Below are positions 34,980 to 47,392 of a DNA stretch of 64,000 nucleotides, piece after piece. Numbering within the stretch: position 1 is the first letter of the stretch; each line of letters opens with the position of its first letter. A program made the translations under genes and the position numbers. Under the pieces are notes generated by a model. The model was given only the letters and a program-made list of their open reading frames with translations, did no database searches and was not told where the DNA came from. Source of the DNA: Marsupella aquatica (lineage: Eukaryota; Marchantiophyta); the NCBI GenBank assembly GCA_973895155.1, contig OZ316893.1, forward strand, positions 1,054,001 to 1,118,000, given 5' to 3'.

Positions 34980-37900
34980 AATGCCCTGTGAGATTTTTTG
35001 TTTAAGAAAGAGGCAATATTAAATCTCCCAAAACCAGGTCAACAAAGGACCTTGTCAGTGAATTTTGGTGCTTATGTTTGCCACATATTCTAGAGTAATC
35101 TGACCTAAAGCTTGTAGCCCCCTCTGAGTCTCGCATTCAAACATTATTAATGCCCTGTCTCTTTGAATGGAATTCAATTGGATGTTTCAAGGCAAACATT
35201 ATTAATGCCATATCACATTATTATGCAGGATGTCACCATGGCACCCTGTGTTTCCCTGGATCACCCGGTATTTAACAAACAGACAAAGGAACTGTTGTTT
35301 GTCGAGAGCTCTCACTAGCTCAGGAGTAGCCTTCAGTCCTAGAAGCTGATTTTCTTGTTTGAAGAAAGAGGCAATAGAGCCTCATAGATTGAATCAAGGA
35401 GAAAACTCCTCAAGAGGAATGCAACAAGTCCAATGGTGTTTTCACTTGTGTGCCCATGCCAACGAGGAGTGACCTCAGGTTCACTACATCAGTTAAGGTA
35501 ACCCCAAGTACAATATGGGGTTAGCATAACAATTAAAATAGTTTGGGGGGCAGGTCACTAATATCCCTCAGTTATAGGGACAGGTTCGTAGAAAATGGCA
35601 TTTAAAAATTCTCTTATGAATACATATAGGGAGTCAAAGTAGGGTGATAGAATCACATTGTTCTCACCTATCCAACGGTGGCTAGGGTTATTCTCTACTG
35701 GAACCCACGTAGCAAGTCAAGTGCAATGTGTCTATCCTAGCCATAGTCTATAAAATTGATAGGTAGGATAAATAGATACACGTTCTTTGGGCTTTTTGGC
35801 CCTTCTGTCTGTGCTGAAGGTTCTGTGCTGAAGGTTTTTTTGTTCCCCTTGTTTGCCCCCCTTAACTGGGTCTCATAACTTGAGTTATGGAATATATCAC
35901 AAATCCATAACTTTCACTAATGACCCTATTGTTGTTGAATGATGCGGAAAGTGTAGAAAGAAAACTTTGTGCAGAAAGGATAATTTGTGTTATCAAATGA
36001 AATGAAAGATGGTTGATGACTGTGTAAGATTGTCAATGGAAGCAAGGGATGGAAGGCACAATTGTGCAGGGTAAATATGGGCAAAAGTTGGTGCAAGAGC
36101 CAGAGCAAGAGCCAGAGCAACATGCAGACCAGTCAAGAAATTTTTTACAAACCCCCTTTTTAGTTCCCTCCTCTCTATACCTTCTCTCCACCCCCTCTTT
36201 TTCTTCTTTCCCAGGCATGGGGCAAGAAAATTCAAAACAGCAACAAAGAATTTTAAAATAAGGGTCCATCATGTCCATCCCTTCTTTTCCTCTCTCTCCC
36301 CGCTCTCCCATCTTACCTGTCACATTTCCTGTCCCTTTGCTCCCCTCTCCTCCCCATTGAATAACAAAAATCAAAATGATGAAAACCTTCCCAACACCTC
36401 CCCACCAAACAAAGCAAAAAACAAAACTCCCCCTATCCAAATTAAAAACATATTGACAGTTCTTCCTGCCCTCACACATGATACAGTATTGGCTCCCACA
36501 CACCTAGACACCTAGTACTTGGATGTGCCATGGGATATATTTGTACCATACCATACCACACCATACCACCTGTACATCACCCCCTCTTCCATTTTCTCCT
36601 CTCTCTCCCTCCCCCCAAACTGCCAATTTTCCTACTTCCCCTCCCCTCCACTTGCAAGTTTTACTCTCTCCCAAGGTCCTCCCCTTCCTTGCCCAATTTC
36701 CTCCCCTCTCTCTCCATGAGCGAGACGGTTTGTGTTCCAGGGCCTGGAATAGATCTTGACAACGGCCACGGCAGTGACTATCTTCCTTCCCCACAAGCTC
36801 CAGAACGCAAGATTGAAATATCTGGGAAAATGAGTAAAAACCTCCCATATTTACCCTTATTATGTCGAGCATAAGTGAGGTGGCCAGGCAGTCGGGCACC
36901 ATAGGGAGTTGGGGAGTTAGACTAGCAACTGGATTTGGAGAAGCGGCTAGATGCAGGGAGAGTGAGGTGCACAGTGGTGGCTTATTCCCATGATTCCACT
37001 GTTGGGAAATAATGTCACCATAATTGAATGACCAGGCCAGGGAGGACTCCTGCTGGACATGACATTTTGTAAACAGACCTTGGGAAAGCTGAATACATGT
37101 TATATAGTATTTAGATAATAATATGGACTAATGCACTTTTAAAAAGACTAAAATGACATGAGCATATCTGGAAAAAGATAGAACTAATAGCCTTTTAGAA
37201 CATGACCTGTTGTCAGTTTTGGACAATTATTTGTCATGTGTCAAGCATGACTGCAAACTAAAATGACATGAGCGGGTTGTGTTGAATGTATGGGTTTGTT
37301 GCTAAAAATCACCCAAACATGGTTTACTGCTGGGTTATCTCCTAAAATCAGCAGAGCAAGTGTTGGCGAGCATGTGTCCATTTCTAAACTTGGTTGTTCA
37401 TTCATTGCTAGTTTGAGCCACTAGTGTCTAAAATAACACTTACAGTTACTTTAACCAATTGGATGCTAAGTTATTTAACTGGTGAGTAGAGGTTGTTCTG
37501 ATGTCAATCATGGATCAATCTAGACAGTCTTTTATTCCCCAGCTTATTCTTTGTATAGAACATTCTAATTATATTCTATGTGGGATTCTATGACACGAGG
37601 GAAACATTTTGTATGATCACAATCTTACTTATAAAGAGTCAACTACAAGGTAGAGTTGGGGCCTAGGTTTTCTAGAGTGAAGCCTGTAGACCGTAAGTTC
37701 TCCAGGCTCATCATGTGGATGGGAAAACTGATGACTATGATGTATGTCAAATGCAAATAATGCGTGCCTTTTGTCATGATTTATATTTATATTAAAAATG
37801 AGCTCTATGGCCCCACCATAACATATGTGGAATGTGCAGAGAAACAAAAATGATAACATGCATGATGGTTTTTTTATCATTTCATTCAATTTCAAAAAAT

Positions 37901-39540
37901 GTGAATAAGGAATTTATTTTGGTGACATTTTTATTGCCCTTCCTATTATTCATATTCAAAGAACGGGTAATCGGGGCTAGTAGATACTAATCAACAATAT
38001 TTCTTTCGGACATTCTATTGGGTACCCAAAATGCTCATCTTCTCTTGGTGTTTTATGTTAGCAATGAGTGAAGACGTTGCGCGCAGCTACAATATGCTTG
38101 TTCCATATTATGTTGCCATATTGTCCTTGACTCCTTACAAGTGCCAGGTGTTAATCTTAGATTTGTTCAGACACTTCTAACTACTAAAAACATTACTGAA
38201 GTGACCCCAACTTCCTATTATAAGTATGATGTGGTGAATGAGATTCCTTTAAACCTGTCTCCTTTTTTAGCATTGTTTTGGAGCCCAAAAAACTGATTTT
38301 TCCTTTGCTTTTGCAATTACAGTGAAGCATTACTTTTGCATGACAAAGGATTAAACTATACAACAAGACAGTTAATTTGCTATCTTGCCATCAATTCTAA
38401 ATGTTTGAGAATTTTGATTAAAGTCACTTGGAGGTGTGGAGATACTGGGAAACCAGACATGTATCCAAGAAACAGGCATGCACGTGGAACCTGTATAAAA
38501 TACTGCAAAGAACAAAAGATGCCATACCCGGAGACAGGACCCCAAGGGCAAGAAACCGAATAAAGTATAGAATTTAAAAAATGGGGGGAGGTAACATTGA
38601 CCCGCCCCATAAGGCAGGAGTTACGACCTCACCTGTCTCATAGCATATATTATTTTCCCCTCAATTCTTGATCAGCCGCCGCCTCAAATGCAACAGAGAC
38701 CATCACGTCAGGAACAATTTCCACGCCCGCGGGCTTTCCTTACGGTAACCGAAGATCAGCTCCCATAACTTTTACAGGAGTTCCCATAATACTTGAGTTA
38801 TGGGAGGGCTTTATCTTGTTAAGGCCAAGCTTTGAGACGCCCTAAATGATGCAATGACAAAACTTCCCTTTTGACTATCCTACTAAACCCGGTTGCAAAC
38901 TTTAGTCTGACCACTTTCCGCATTGACAAAACAGACGTGACAGCAACACTTCTGCTTCAACAAGACTCCATTTTTGGATACCTTGCCCAGTTTGACAACA
39001 CATTCACTTTGACACTTCATTTTGATTGATTTGTGCATTGACAATACTTGTACTTCCACAACATTGTCCCTTGACAACAATTTTGCTGGAGAACACTTCC
39101 TCTCCACAGCATTGCATTGGGCTAGTTAAGCCCATACAAACAATAGAGAACTTGAGATATGTTGGGAAATCCGAGAGCTTCTCAAAAATGCCATTGAGCC
39201 TGCAAATATCTTTCATTCTTGTGAGGGCTTGTAATACTAAACTCGGAACAAATGCTGGCACCAAAAGGGTGGGGACCTGGCATTAAGGCACATTGACTGA
39301 CACAAAACTTGTGTCTACAGATTGAGCTGCAAAATTGAGCAACTACACCGAGCAGGAATTGATAAATTACAGTAGTTGCCATAAATTTGGCATTCCACTT
39401 AAGAATGTCAGACTTAAAAAGTGCTTATTTAAATCAAGTATTGTTGCACTTCTCAACTATTGTATCGTGCAATTCTCACTAATCTAAATTCTCGACATTC
39501 AGTATAATGCTTACTAATCTAAAGTTTCTACATTCACTGT
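34980..39540. other. Repeat-rich intergenic region, no supported gene
   Basis: Around 35523-35600 a stretch with TAACAATTAAAATAGTTTGG and GGGACAGGTT resembles one end of the MITE at 53.58 kb. 36170-36720 is strongly pyrimidine-rich on the plus strand and produces overlapping low-complexity frames on both strands. A 75-codon frame at 38336-38563 starts just after a possible acceptor (TTGCAATTACAG) but has no recognised domain. No RNA gene seen. Confidence 0.4.
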
Positions 39541-39847
39541 GACGCTTTCTGCCAATGCAAAGTGACAAAGGCTTAGTATTTAAGTCAATTCGGCATGCTG
39601 GCCCAAGGGACTGTTTGTTGGATTGTGTTTTCATAGTGTTGTGTCCACCAATAACGTATCCTTGGAAACCTGGCGATCGAATGCTAGAAGCACAGACGCT
39701 TTCTGCCAATGCAAGTGACAAAGGCTTAGTATTTAAGTCAATTCGGCATGCTGGCCCAAGGGTCTGTTTGTTGGATTGTGTTTTCATAGTGTTGTGTCCA
39801 CCAATAACGTATCCTTGGAAACCTGGCGATCGAATTCTAGAAGCACA
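39541..39847. repeat. Recent tandem duplication, 154-bp unit
   Basis: 39541-39694 and 39695-39847 are head-to-tail copies differing at about three positions (one single-base indel, two substitutions). This makes it among the youngest duplications in the window. Both copies keep the same short frame (GLVFKSIRHAGPR), without known function. The copies begin GACGCTTTCTGCCAATGCAA. Confidence 0.92.
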
Positions 39848-40483
39848 AAATTATTGCTGTGGAGTACAAAATAGCTAAATTAATTGTCATCTTCTCTTTG
39901 TACGATTGATTAATTCTCAGAGTTTCCTGATGTGGGAGAAACAAGTCAAAGGCAAACCTGAAGAGTTGACTTCACATTTCCAATACAGAGTGTTGATCAC
40001 CTGATTGTTCGAAAACGGGTGTGGTGTTTAAGATTTGTACCGGTTGGGCTGTATTGAGGTTATTTTTATGGTTTTGGATGAGCTTGGATGGTTTTCTATG
40101 CTCGATCTAAGCGCAATGCTCAGGCAAGTCAGGTCAATCTCCAATGAAACAAATCACCTCATAATGTACAGAGTACAACTTGTTTCCGATATCCGTAAGC
40201 CAGTAAAATTTCATCAAGACTTTCTCGGTATCCTTCGATTGATTCTGGTGGACTACAAAATTGAATCAAACTTTTATGCCCTACCTGCTAGGGATGATTC
40301 TCTTTGACCTTAATGGAAAACAGGCCCAATCACAAAGCCTCGTTCTGAAGAGAATCTGAAGGTGCTTTGGACGCAGTGGACCTTAAACGTACTCAAGGGA
40401 AACTGTCCTGACTACTCGTACTTGAGAGGTCATTGATAAATAATTGACTACAGGGTATTTACACACGTGGGGAAACATTCTCC

Positions 40484-42624
40484 TCAGCCAACCATAGCCC
40501 GCTTGCGGCCTCTTAAGCGCACTGCACAATCCGGCAGAGAGGATCAATGATGTGACACTCTGTTATGTTTCTATCATAGTACGCCCTTCGACAACATTGA
40601 CTTGGAATGATTGAGGATGATTACCTGCAGCTAGCTTGTTCATGGTAGAGCTCCATAACTTTGATGACTGTTTGTAAGCAGCGAGCACCAACTTGATCTG
40701 CAATCACAACTCAAAAAAATTCAAACACTTTGTGTGGCACCCATTTTGGTATCAACCCACCAGAGAAGGTGACACTAATATCCGCAGCAACTGGGAACTG
40801 GATCCGATTCTATTCCAAAAGGAAGGATTTCCTGATCGGTGGATTTTGTTCCTCCGATCAATTGCAACCAGACACTTGATGAAGAACAAAAGCGCAATCC
40901 AGTGTTAGTGACAGGTCAAGTGCCTCCACCAACTCCTAATGATCTTGTCTCCAAAGATAGCAAGGCAAAAGCATTCCAAAAGGCCGAAAAGGACGACACT
41001 CACAATATCACCGTTGGAAGAGTGCAGAGCGATTAATGCACGTTCCAAAACATAAAGATCTACAGCCTTATCCTCTGGAAGACTAGATGTGAAGGCCAAG
41101 CCAAAATCAATCATAACCTGCATATTAATCCAACGAGACTCCCTAATGTCAGAGATGGCTAATCCAAGCTGCTTCAGTGCAATTACGTCAGTAACTCATT
41201 CTGTAAGCTTCAGGACAAAGCTGCACAACAAGCTTTCAGTGCCTAAACCCTAAACCCTAAACCCTAAATGACAATTAAGTCTCCACAAGGTTCAATGTTA
41301 GGAACATGCAGCTCGGAGTAAAAAATTGGAGAATGAAGTCACCAGTTGATTAGAGTCCGCCTCCAAAAGCATGTTAGACGTTGTAAGGTCTCCATGAATC
41401 AAACCTCCGTCATGAAGTCTTGCTATAGTTTTACCAATCTGACTTGCTACCCCTTCTACCGTCCCATCTGATTCAAGAACAGAGTCACAACATGAAAAAG
41501 TTTAGAGAGAAGAGACAAGTTGTACAGACTCTATGCTCTATTAGCAGCTTACCATCCGGTAGATAGAAACTCAAAACGTGACATCTCGTCTAGCATGAAG
41601 CATAAGCACGTGCAGCAGCGTGATCGGTAATTCTTGGCCTATATTGTGCCTAGTTCCCCAGTATTCAAAGATCTGTTGGCAATTTCTGTCGAAGGTGAGG
41701 AAACTCATTTTCAAAACTCTATTCTCTTCCAGTCTTCCAGCCGATTAGTTTCAGGAGAGAATGTTCAAGAACTCAACCTCACATCTCAGAGAGGAGTCCT
41801 TGTCAATCTGCTTCATTGGCTTAGAATGTTACAGCCATACCTGAACTGGGAAGAGGACCGGATTGAATTAACAGGTCCTTGACACTCAGCCCCGGAACAA
41901 ATTCAAATGTGAGGGTAGCAGTTCCTGGGTCCACAGCATACAAGGCTGGTGTACGCACTCCAAGTCTTCGAGACTTAGCTACACTCCGAGCTTCCTATTA
42001 CACAAAATGAGAATTGTCGATCCATGAATCCATGCCCGGCAGCACCACCACAATAAAACCTATACTCCAAACCCGAAACCCTACCGTCACGAAGACGGGT
42101 TGTGACATAATTACTACAAAAAAGTAACACTTACAAGAAATATAACCACCTGAGACAATGCAAGGGAGAGAGCGTACCCCCAAAAGACGCTTGCTGGTCA
42201 GTTTGGAATCGAGAACGGGATGGCGATACTTTTTCGAAAACCTTTCCTTCACAATTGCCTTCCTGCCCATAAAAGATGTCTCAAACACTCTCTGCAACAC
42301 GACACGTAACGAATAAATCCTCTCAGACGGCCATCAAATCCTCTGCGCGGCCGTTGGATGATCGCTTGGCCACCACACAACACAACCTCAGTAAACCAGT
42401 ATCCACCAGACCGCGCTCTGGCAAGCTGAATGGAATTCATCCTCCGGCCAAGTGTAAAAGAAATCATACTCAGCTCTCTACAATGGGCGAATTAAGGAAT
42501 GCGGAACGCATACTGCTTCAGCTCCTTGTTTGAACAGCCTTTTCTCGATGACGCCCTCCAGCTCCTCAGCAGGTTGCTGCAGGTGCTCGTGCTCATCCCC
42601 CTGCATGGCATCCGAGGCCACCAT
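40484..42624 (-). CDS. BUD32: KEOPS-complex protein kinase/ATPase BUD32 (TP53RK), seven exons
   Basis: Exons (minus) 42624-42514, 42291-42178, 41994-41841, 41467-41343, 41117-41004, 40697-40625 and 40521-40484 join in frame at GT-AG borders to exactly 242 residues plus stop (Arabidopsis about 226). BUD32 is the atypical kinase of KEOPS, needed for the t6A37 modification of tRNAs. Visible features are KQGAEARVFE (nucleotide loop, 32-41), Lys52 in [13 protein letters not shown], and the catalytic segment HGDLTTSN with Asp153 and Asn158. The metal-binding Asp172 sits in IDFGLAFTS, followed by [15 protein letters not shown]. The basic C-terminal tail [11 protein letters not shown] is family-typical and needed for tRNA modification in yeast. 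No intron exceeds about 375 bp. The ATG at 42624 is the only in-frame ATG giving a family-like length; 42606 is also possible. Confidence 0.93.
41242..41268. repeat. Telomere-type CCCTAAA repeat in a BUD32 intron
   Basis: Almost four units of CCCTAAA, the plant telomere repeat, sit in the intron between exons 4 and 5 of BUD32. Short interstitial copies (telo-boxes) are common in plant promoters and introns. This one supports a plant origin for the window. No regulatory effect can be shown. Confidence 0.8.
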
Positions 42625-42783
42625 CGTCCTTCCCTCGGTATTCGCCGGTACCGCCAGCCTCCAAAGCACCAGTGTAAAGGTCTAGTCTAATTAGCTCGTT
42701 AGATTGATCGGTCACCGAATCTCCCTCCCTCCTCGACTACGGCGCCGACTACTTCACTCTCCCTCATGCTACAATTTTGCCGA

Positions 42784-43648
42784 TAACCGGTATTCTTGCC
42801 AAGGAGAGCACCTCATTGGCTCTCCTTCTCCCTCATGCTGCTTCTTGTTCTCCCCATAGGGTAAGCGACCAAAACTGCTCACAACTTGTACAATGAAGCA
42901 CGACCTCAGTTGCTGTGGACGACAACATAACGATCCCAATTAACTACTGTATTGACAGTAAGGAAAGGAAATGCATTGATTCAGAATGATTTCGAACAGA
43001 TGGAGGTGAAGCACATGGAGGAGAACAGTCGAGCAATCACATTTGGAATCAGATGCACACAAACTGAGAAACGTCTGTACAGAAAAAAACGACAGTAAGC
43101 AAATGAACACGGCATTCAAACGGATGATATCTCTTACCGATCGTGAGTTGAAATCGTGAGCTCCAATCCTGAGTTGAAATCGTGACCTGAAATTTCCTAG
43201 TGATCTGTCAACCACTGTCAAGCAGTGCTCAATCGCAAGCTGATTTTGTGAGCCTAATGAGTCTTGAAAACTGATATCGGGCAGCAGGGCAAAATGGCAA
43301 CAAGTCGAGCGTTTTTCCTCAAAGCGTTTCTGAAGAAAAAAAAACAAGGGATACCTGGTGGGATGCTCAGTGATAGTCGCGAGCTGCAATCGCGAGCTGC
43401 GTGCTTCCCCCAACATCGAGCGCCGCTAAGCACATAGGATGCACGCACTGTGCTGCTGCTGCACTCGCAGAGATAGAAACAGCCAGAAGGTCGCGTTTTT
43501 CCCAAAGGAAAAGGGGATGGCATTAGGGTCGGGCTGCGACCGTAGCGATGGTGGGGACGGGGTGCTCAAGCTCGATGGTGGGTTAGGTTAACCCAACCCG
43601 GGAGAAGGAGAGCCAATGAGGTGCTCCCCTTGGCAAGAATACCGGTTA
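42784..43648. mobile_element. Terminal-inverted-repeat DNA element, non-autonomous
   Basis: 42784-42832 and 43600-43648 are inverted copies identical at 48 of 49 positions, starting TAACCGGTATTCTTGCCAAG. If TA is taken as the target duplication, the ends are ACCGG... with TA flanks, which fits Tc1/mariner-type transposition. The 865-bp interior has a 158-codon minus-strand frame with no transposase motif (no DDE/D block), so the element would depend on an enzyme elsewhere. It ends 160 bp upstream of the BUD32 start codon and may supply part of that promoter. The near identity of the ends suggests a young insertion. Confidence 0.8.
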
Positions 43649-43649
43649 G

Positions 43650-44285
43650 AGAAGCCTTCTACCACTTGGGGTGCAGTAGGGCGTCTCAAATATGGTCTTT
43701 TTTCTTAGCAGGACTGTGCTGGTCAGGGCAACGGTCCCTACTGGTTCGGCGCCAAATATGAGACCGGACCAGTCACACCCGGGATTTGGGACCGAGTTGG
43801 AGGGCCCAACTGCGCATAACCGCTGTTAACGTAGGCTTCAGGGTGATCACACAAATGAGCCACACAACGGATCCATAGAAGAGTACCTCACGACTCTACT
43901 AGCTGCATCGACGAGACAGCAAAAGGTGAACCTTACGAGTGTTCGACGCAATTGATAAGGGAGGGCAGCTTTGTCAGCTTTGCTATGTCCGGGGAGTCGA
44001 GGTGGGACAGCTTCAACGAAAGGTTCTGGGTGTGCTAAATGTGAAGGTCTTTGCTGGTTTAATGCAAATCTGTAAGGGGTCTCTTTGCCCATCAACATTT
44101 TGCAACCATTTGCTTTTCATGTGATTGTCAATTTGTGTTGCGTCCTCAAATGCTTGAAATACTTGCGTCTTGTTGGCATTATTCCAGGCCATGGGGGACT
44201 AGACACCCCTTGTGGTTGTGGAGGATGCTAGACTTGTAGGACAATTGAGTCCTTCCCACTCTCTCTAGTCTGGGCAGGGAAATAA
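43650..44285. other. Intergenic, nothing firm
   Basis: Between the inverted-repeat element and the RPA-like fragment. The plus-strand frame leading into the fragment is broken by stops, for example in the stretch around 43960-44280. It may be the 5' part of the same decayed gene. No other structure seen. Confidence 0.35.
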
Positions 44286-44660
44286 GTGGCCGAAAATCCT
44301 TTTCCAAGGTGGTTCACATACTCTGCTTGTACTGAGCCCCGTGAGCCAGGCGTACCTTGTAAAAAATCTCTGGAGTTTGGTAAAAAATGTGGGCATTCTG
44401 CCCATGGAGAGCCCAAGTATAGATTCCAACTCATTTTGTTTTATGTGGAGAATTTTGATGTTGCATTTGGAGTTGTGCAAGTCTTGGAAGTTGAGACAAG
44501 GCGAGCCCTAATGTATTCAAAGGTAGTGCTTTTTGGGAGGGAAGACCCATTGCCTTATTGGCAGATCCCTATCTCTGATGTCCCAATAATCAATCTTGGA
44601 GATTTTGATGAGGAGGCAAACAACTATGTGACAACAACGAATGTTGGAAGTGGGTAGACG
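44286..44660 (+). pseudogene. RPA1-like OB-fold fragment (transposon-associated?)
   Basis: A 123-codon frame contains FTYSACTEPREPGVPCKKSL, then FGKKCGH and PKYRFQLILFYVEN. This resembles the C-terminal zinc-binding OB fold of replication protein A large subunit: an aromatic-x-x-C start, paired Cys, and a beta-barrel beginning R-[YF]-x-L. It ends in LFGREDPLPYW and an acidic tail. RPA-like fragments are often carried by plant Helitrons and related elements; I see no Helitron end (no CTAG-proximal hairpin was identified). Upstream sequence in frame has stops, so this is probably a fragment. Identity is tentative. Confidence 0.35.
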
Positions 44661-44919
44661 GAATCCACCCAAGATTCGTCTGCTTCACATGGGGAGCAAC
44701 TGGAATGTGCAAAACCTACTCCTGCTACAGATGGACCACCAACTACCTGATATGGGTAGTCCATGGAGCAGTTGAACAAGGTTTATGGAGTTGAATACAT
44801 AATTTGTGCTGCCAATTTTCCAATTTGAAGCTCGTAGAGTTTAACTTCAGTAGTAGCTAAGCTTTCCATTTTGCAATAGACATTTTGGCCCGATTTGCAT
44901 TATACAAAATGTAGTTAGT

Positions 44920-45000
44920 TTATGTTAAACCACGCATCGGGGTATAAAAGCCCCCAGAGTACTGTCCGGCCTCACTCAGTATGTGCTGTGGGGCCACCTG
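44920..45000. repeat. Dispersed repeat related to 62.08-62.13 kb
   Basis: TTAAACCAC followed by GGGGT-TAAA, AGTC/AGT-CTG-CCG and ACTCA blocks near 44936-44985 reappears at about 62082-62130 in the same orientation. Short, diverged, no coding content. Confidence 0.4.
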
Positions 45001-45709
45001 GTACTGTGCGGACCTGCCCGTCCCGTCTAATTTTGAGTCCATTGCTGTGAAATCTATGAACTTCCAATCCGAGCAGATGCACCTTTTGGACCTGTACTCA
45101 ATTCACTTTGTGCCAACACGATAATGAAATGGTTACAGTATGTGTTGTTTCACTTCCATTTGCACAGTGGAGGTGTTGTTGGTCCAAGAGATTTTCATGT
45201 CACTTGTGTGGAGTGTGGATTGGATTCTTGAGTGCATGACATAAGTATCGATTTGTAATCGTCTGAAGTCAAATTTGAACAACACATTACCTGGAATCAG
45301 TTACAATCATATATTTAGTTTCATTATTTTCAAAATAGGCACCCGATACAAACCTTGTCACCATTTTCAGGACAATGCGGAATTTTGCAAAAAATTGAAA
45401 TAATGAAACATTGAAACATGGTCCTTCATGTTTGGACCCTTACCATTATGAGGAACTTGGCAACATGAAGAATTGTTTGAACATGAAGAACAGGCCTAGA
45501 AGCCCAAGACAAACTTTTGAGTCAAAAGGAGTTGTGCAAAATTGAGGTATTCCCCTCATTTTTTATTGAGAAAAATCTTTCTAAGCCAGCCACAATTGTA
45601 TATGAAAGAAATTTGTGTTTAAACCTGGTTGACCAAAATAGGTATTACGACTCGTACTGCCAAATGAGCTATGGGCTAACCGAATTAGGGACAAAGTCAG
45701 TCCCTAAGT

Positions 45710-47060
45710 GTATAATGCTCATCATTTGCTTGAAATGTTCAGGCGATTGGTTCTGCCTAACAACTTCTTGGAGCAACATTATGGCTTGCTGAGCTCTAAT
45801 AATAGCAAGCTAATGTTTCAATTCAATTCTTGCCCGCTTGTCTTCTTGTATGTGCTGAAGCCGTTCTCTTTTGGCCAGGTCTGCTGTTTGGGCATCTCAA
45901 ATTGCCTTCTCTCTTAATGCATCTATTTCTCTAGCTTCTTTCCTCTCAGTAGCTTTTTGTGCTCTCCATTGGTCCTTTGCATCAATCAATTAATTCTGAA
46001 AGCATTTTTCTCTTGCAAATTTTCTGCATACACCTCAAGCAGATTGGGCCTAGATGTGGCTTGTGTTGCTGATGGCCTCTTGCCCTTTCGCGTGAGGCCA
46101 TTGACTACCTCGTTCAAGTGTGACACTTGGGTGAGCAAACATTGTCCCTTTGCTATGACCTTGTGAATGTGCTGGTGCTGATGTGGGGATGGATGCTCGA
46201 GTTGACCGTGACTCTTTAATAGTGGGAATGTTCAATTCAAACTGGCACTTGGGCTTGACTGCTGTTGGAGGTATTGATTCATCTGCATAGCTATTTCTGC
46301 TAGCAGGAGGGTGAGACGCGTCATCATCATTGTCAGTTAATGTCTAGGCAAACTGAAATTCGGAATTGTTTGCAACAGAAATTCCATAGTAAGCACGTAA
46401 ATGAGAAATTGCGATTGCCCATATTTGAGAAGCTTATGTTCTGTGCAAAAGTGAAGACAATGCTGCAGATCAAAATGTTCTATCTTACCAAGTTTGTGGT
46501 AGTTGGGGTCCTCCTGGGGTTCCTCTAGAAATGGCAATTCCGATTCAGGAAGCTCATTGTCGTCAGAACCAACATCAACATCTCAATCAACATGATGCAT
46601 GGCCAGACAAACCAACAGCGACTATGCTGGGAGGAGAAATGTTTGCTCTCTCCCCATAAATTGCGTGCATATGTTCACAATGGGGGCAGATCTCCTTGTA
46701 CATTTCTGCTAGTGTAAGACCCTATCTCAACTCAACTTCTGTGAATCCAGCACCAGAGTCCCGCTTCATCACAAGTGCCTCTTTATATTTCTTTAAGAAA
46801 CGCTGAAACCTTTGCCCAAGGTGCCTATTGTCACAAACTTGGGAAACCCATATATGGTCATGCAAATCGATGGACATCTTTTTGAAAGTAGTCTTCCTTG
46901 GAGGATGCTTACCAGTGACGAATGGGCGACTATTGGTGCCTTTGAGCGTAGCGAAGTTCTCAGGCACCTCCAGCCAATCGCCGATCCTAGCAAGGTGTTG
47001 TGGCATGAGCTTCCTATTATCTCATGTTGGACCCATACCTATAGCTTGTGAGACCATTTC
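45710..47060 (-). pseudogene. Broken Myb/SANT-like transposon-associated gene
   Basis: Reading the minus strand from 47006, there is a helical block with DLHDHIWVSQVCDN and LGQRFQRFLKKYKEALVMK, then CPHCEHMHAIYGERAN. An acidic DVGSDDNELPE stretch (about 46590-46550) and, at 45990-45710, a charged coiled coil (WRAQKATERKEAREIDALRE, then QQAIMLLQEVVRQNQSPEHF) follow. The order Myb-like domain, acidic linker, coiled coil matches the DNA-binding partner proteins of PIF/Harbinger transposons and NAM-associated proteins. In-frame stops (after ELR, ELKH and others) and frame changes show it is dead. The family assignment is from memory of domain layout, not a search. Confidence 0.45.
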
Positions 47061-47392
47061 AGTGTCAGATTCAGAAACCGGAAATCAAGGATGACAACTT
47101 CAGTAGGCAAATACCGAGGGCGATTTGGATAATGAAATGTCTTGAGAGATCTCTATGTTTAGTATCGCTACTGGCACCTGAGAAATTTTGATGGATGGTC
47201 CTACATTGGGCAAGGGAATCACAATTTTGAAATCTTGAAGGAATCGAGCAAAGCATTCATGGAGCTCCCAACACATTATCGTCCATTTGAGAAATCCAGG
47301 GGGAATCAACGAGGTTCTGATATGAGTGTAGTCATCAACCTCAGCTTAACCACAGGAAACCACTTTTCGCACACCGCCGCGGACCCTACTCA

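Noticed and set aside
36504-36902. Overlapping 100-150 codon frames on both strands
   Set aside because: They come from a strongly pyrimidine/purine-biased stretch, read as low-complexity peptides and show no domain.
40563-40600. Alternative 38-nt last exon for BUD32 ending in GRTMIET
   Set aside because: It has the right phase and a faint match to the family tail, but it would leave an intron of only about 24 bases and a poor acceptor. The exon at 40484-40521 has a good acceptor, a 103-base intron and a clean RGRKR tail.
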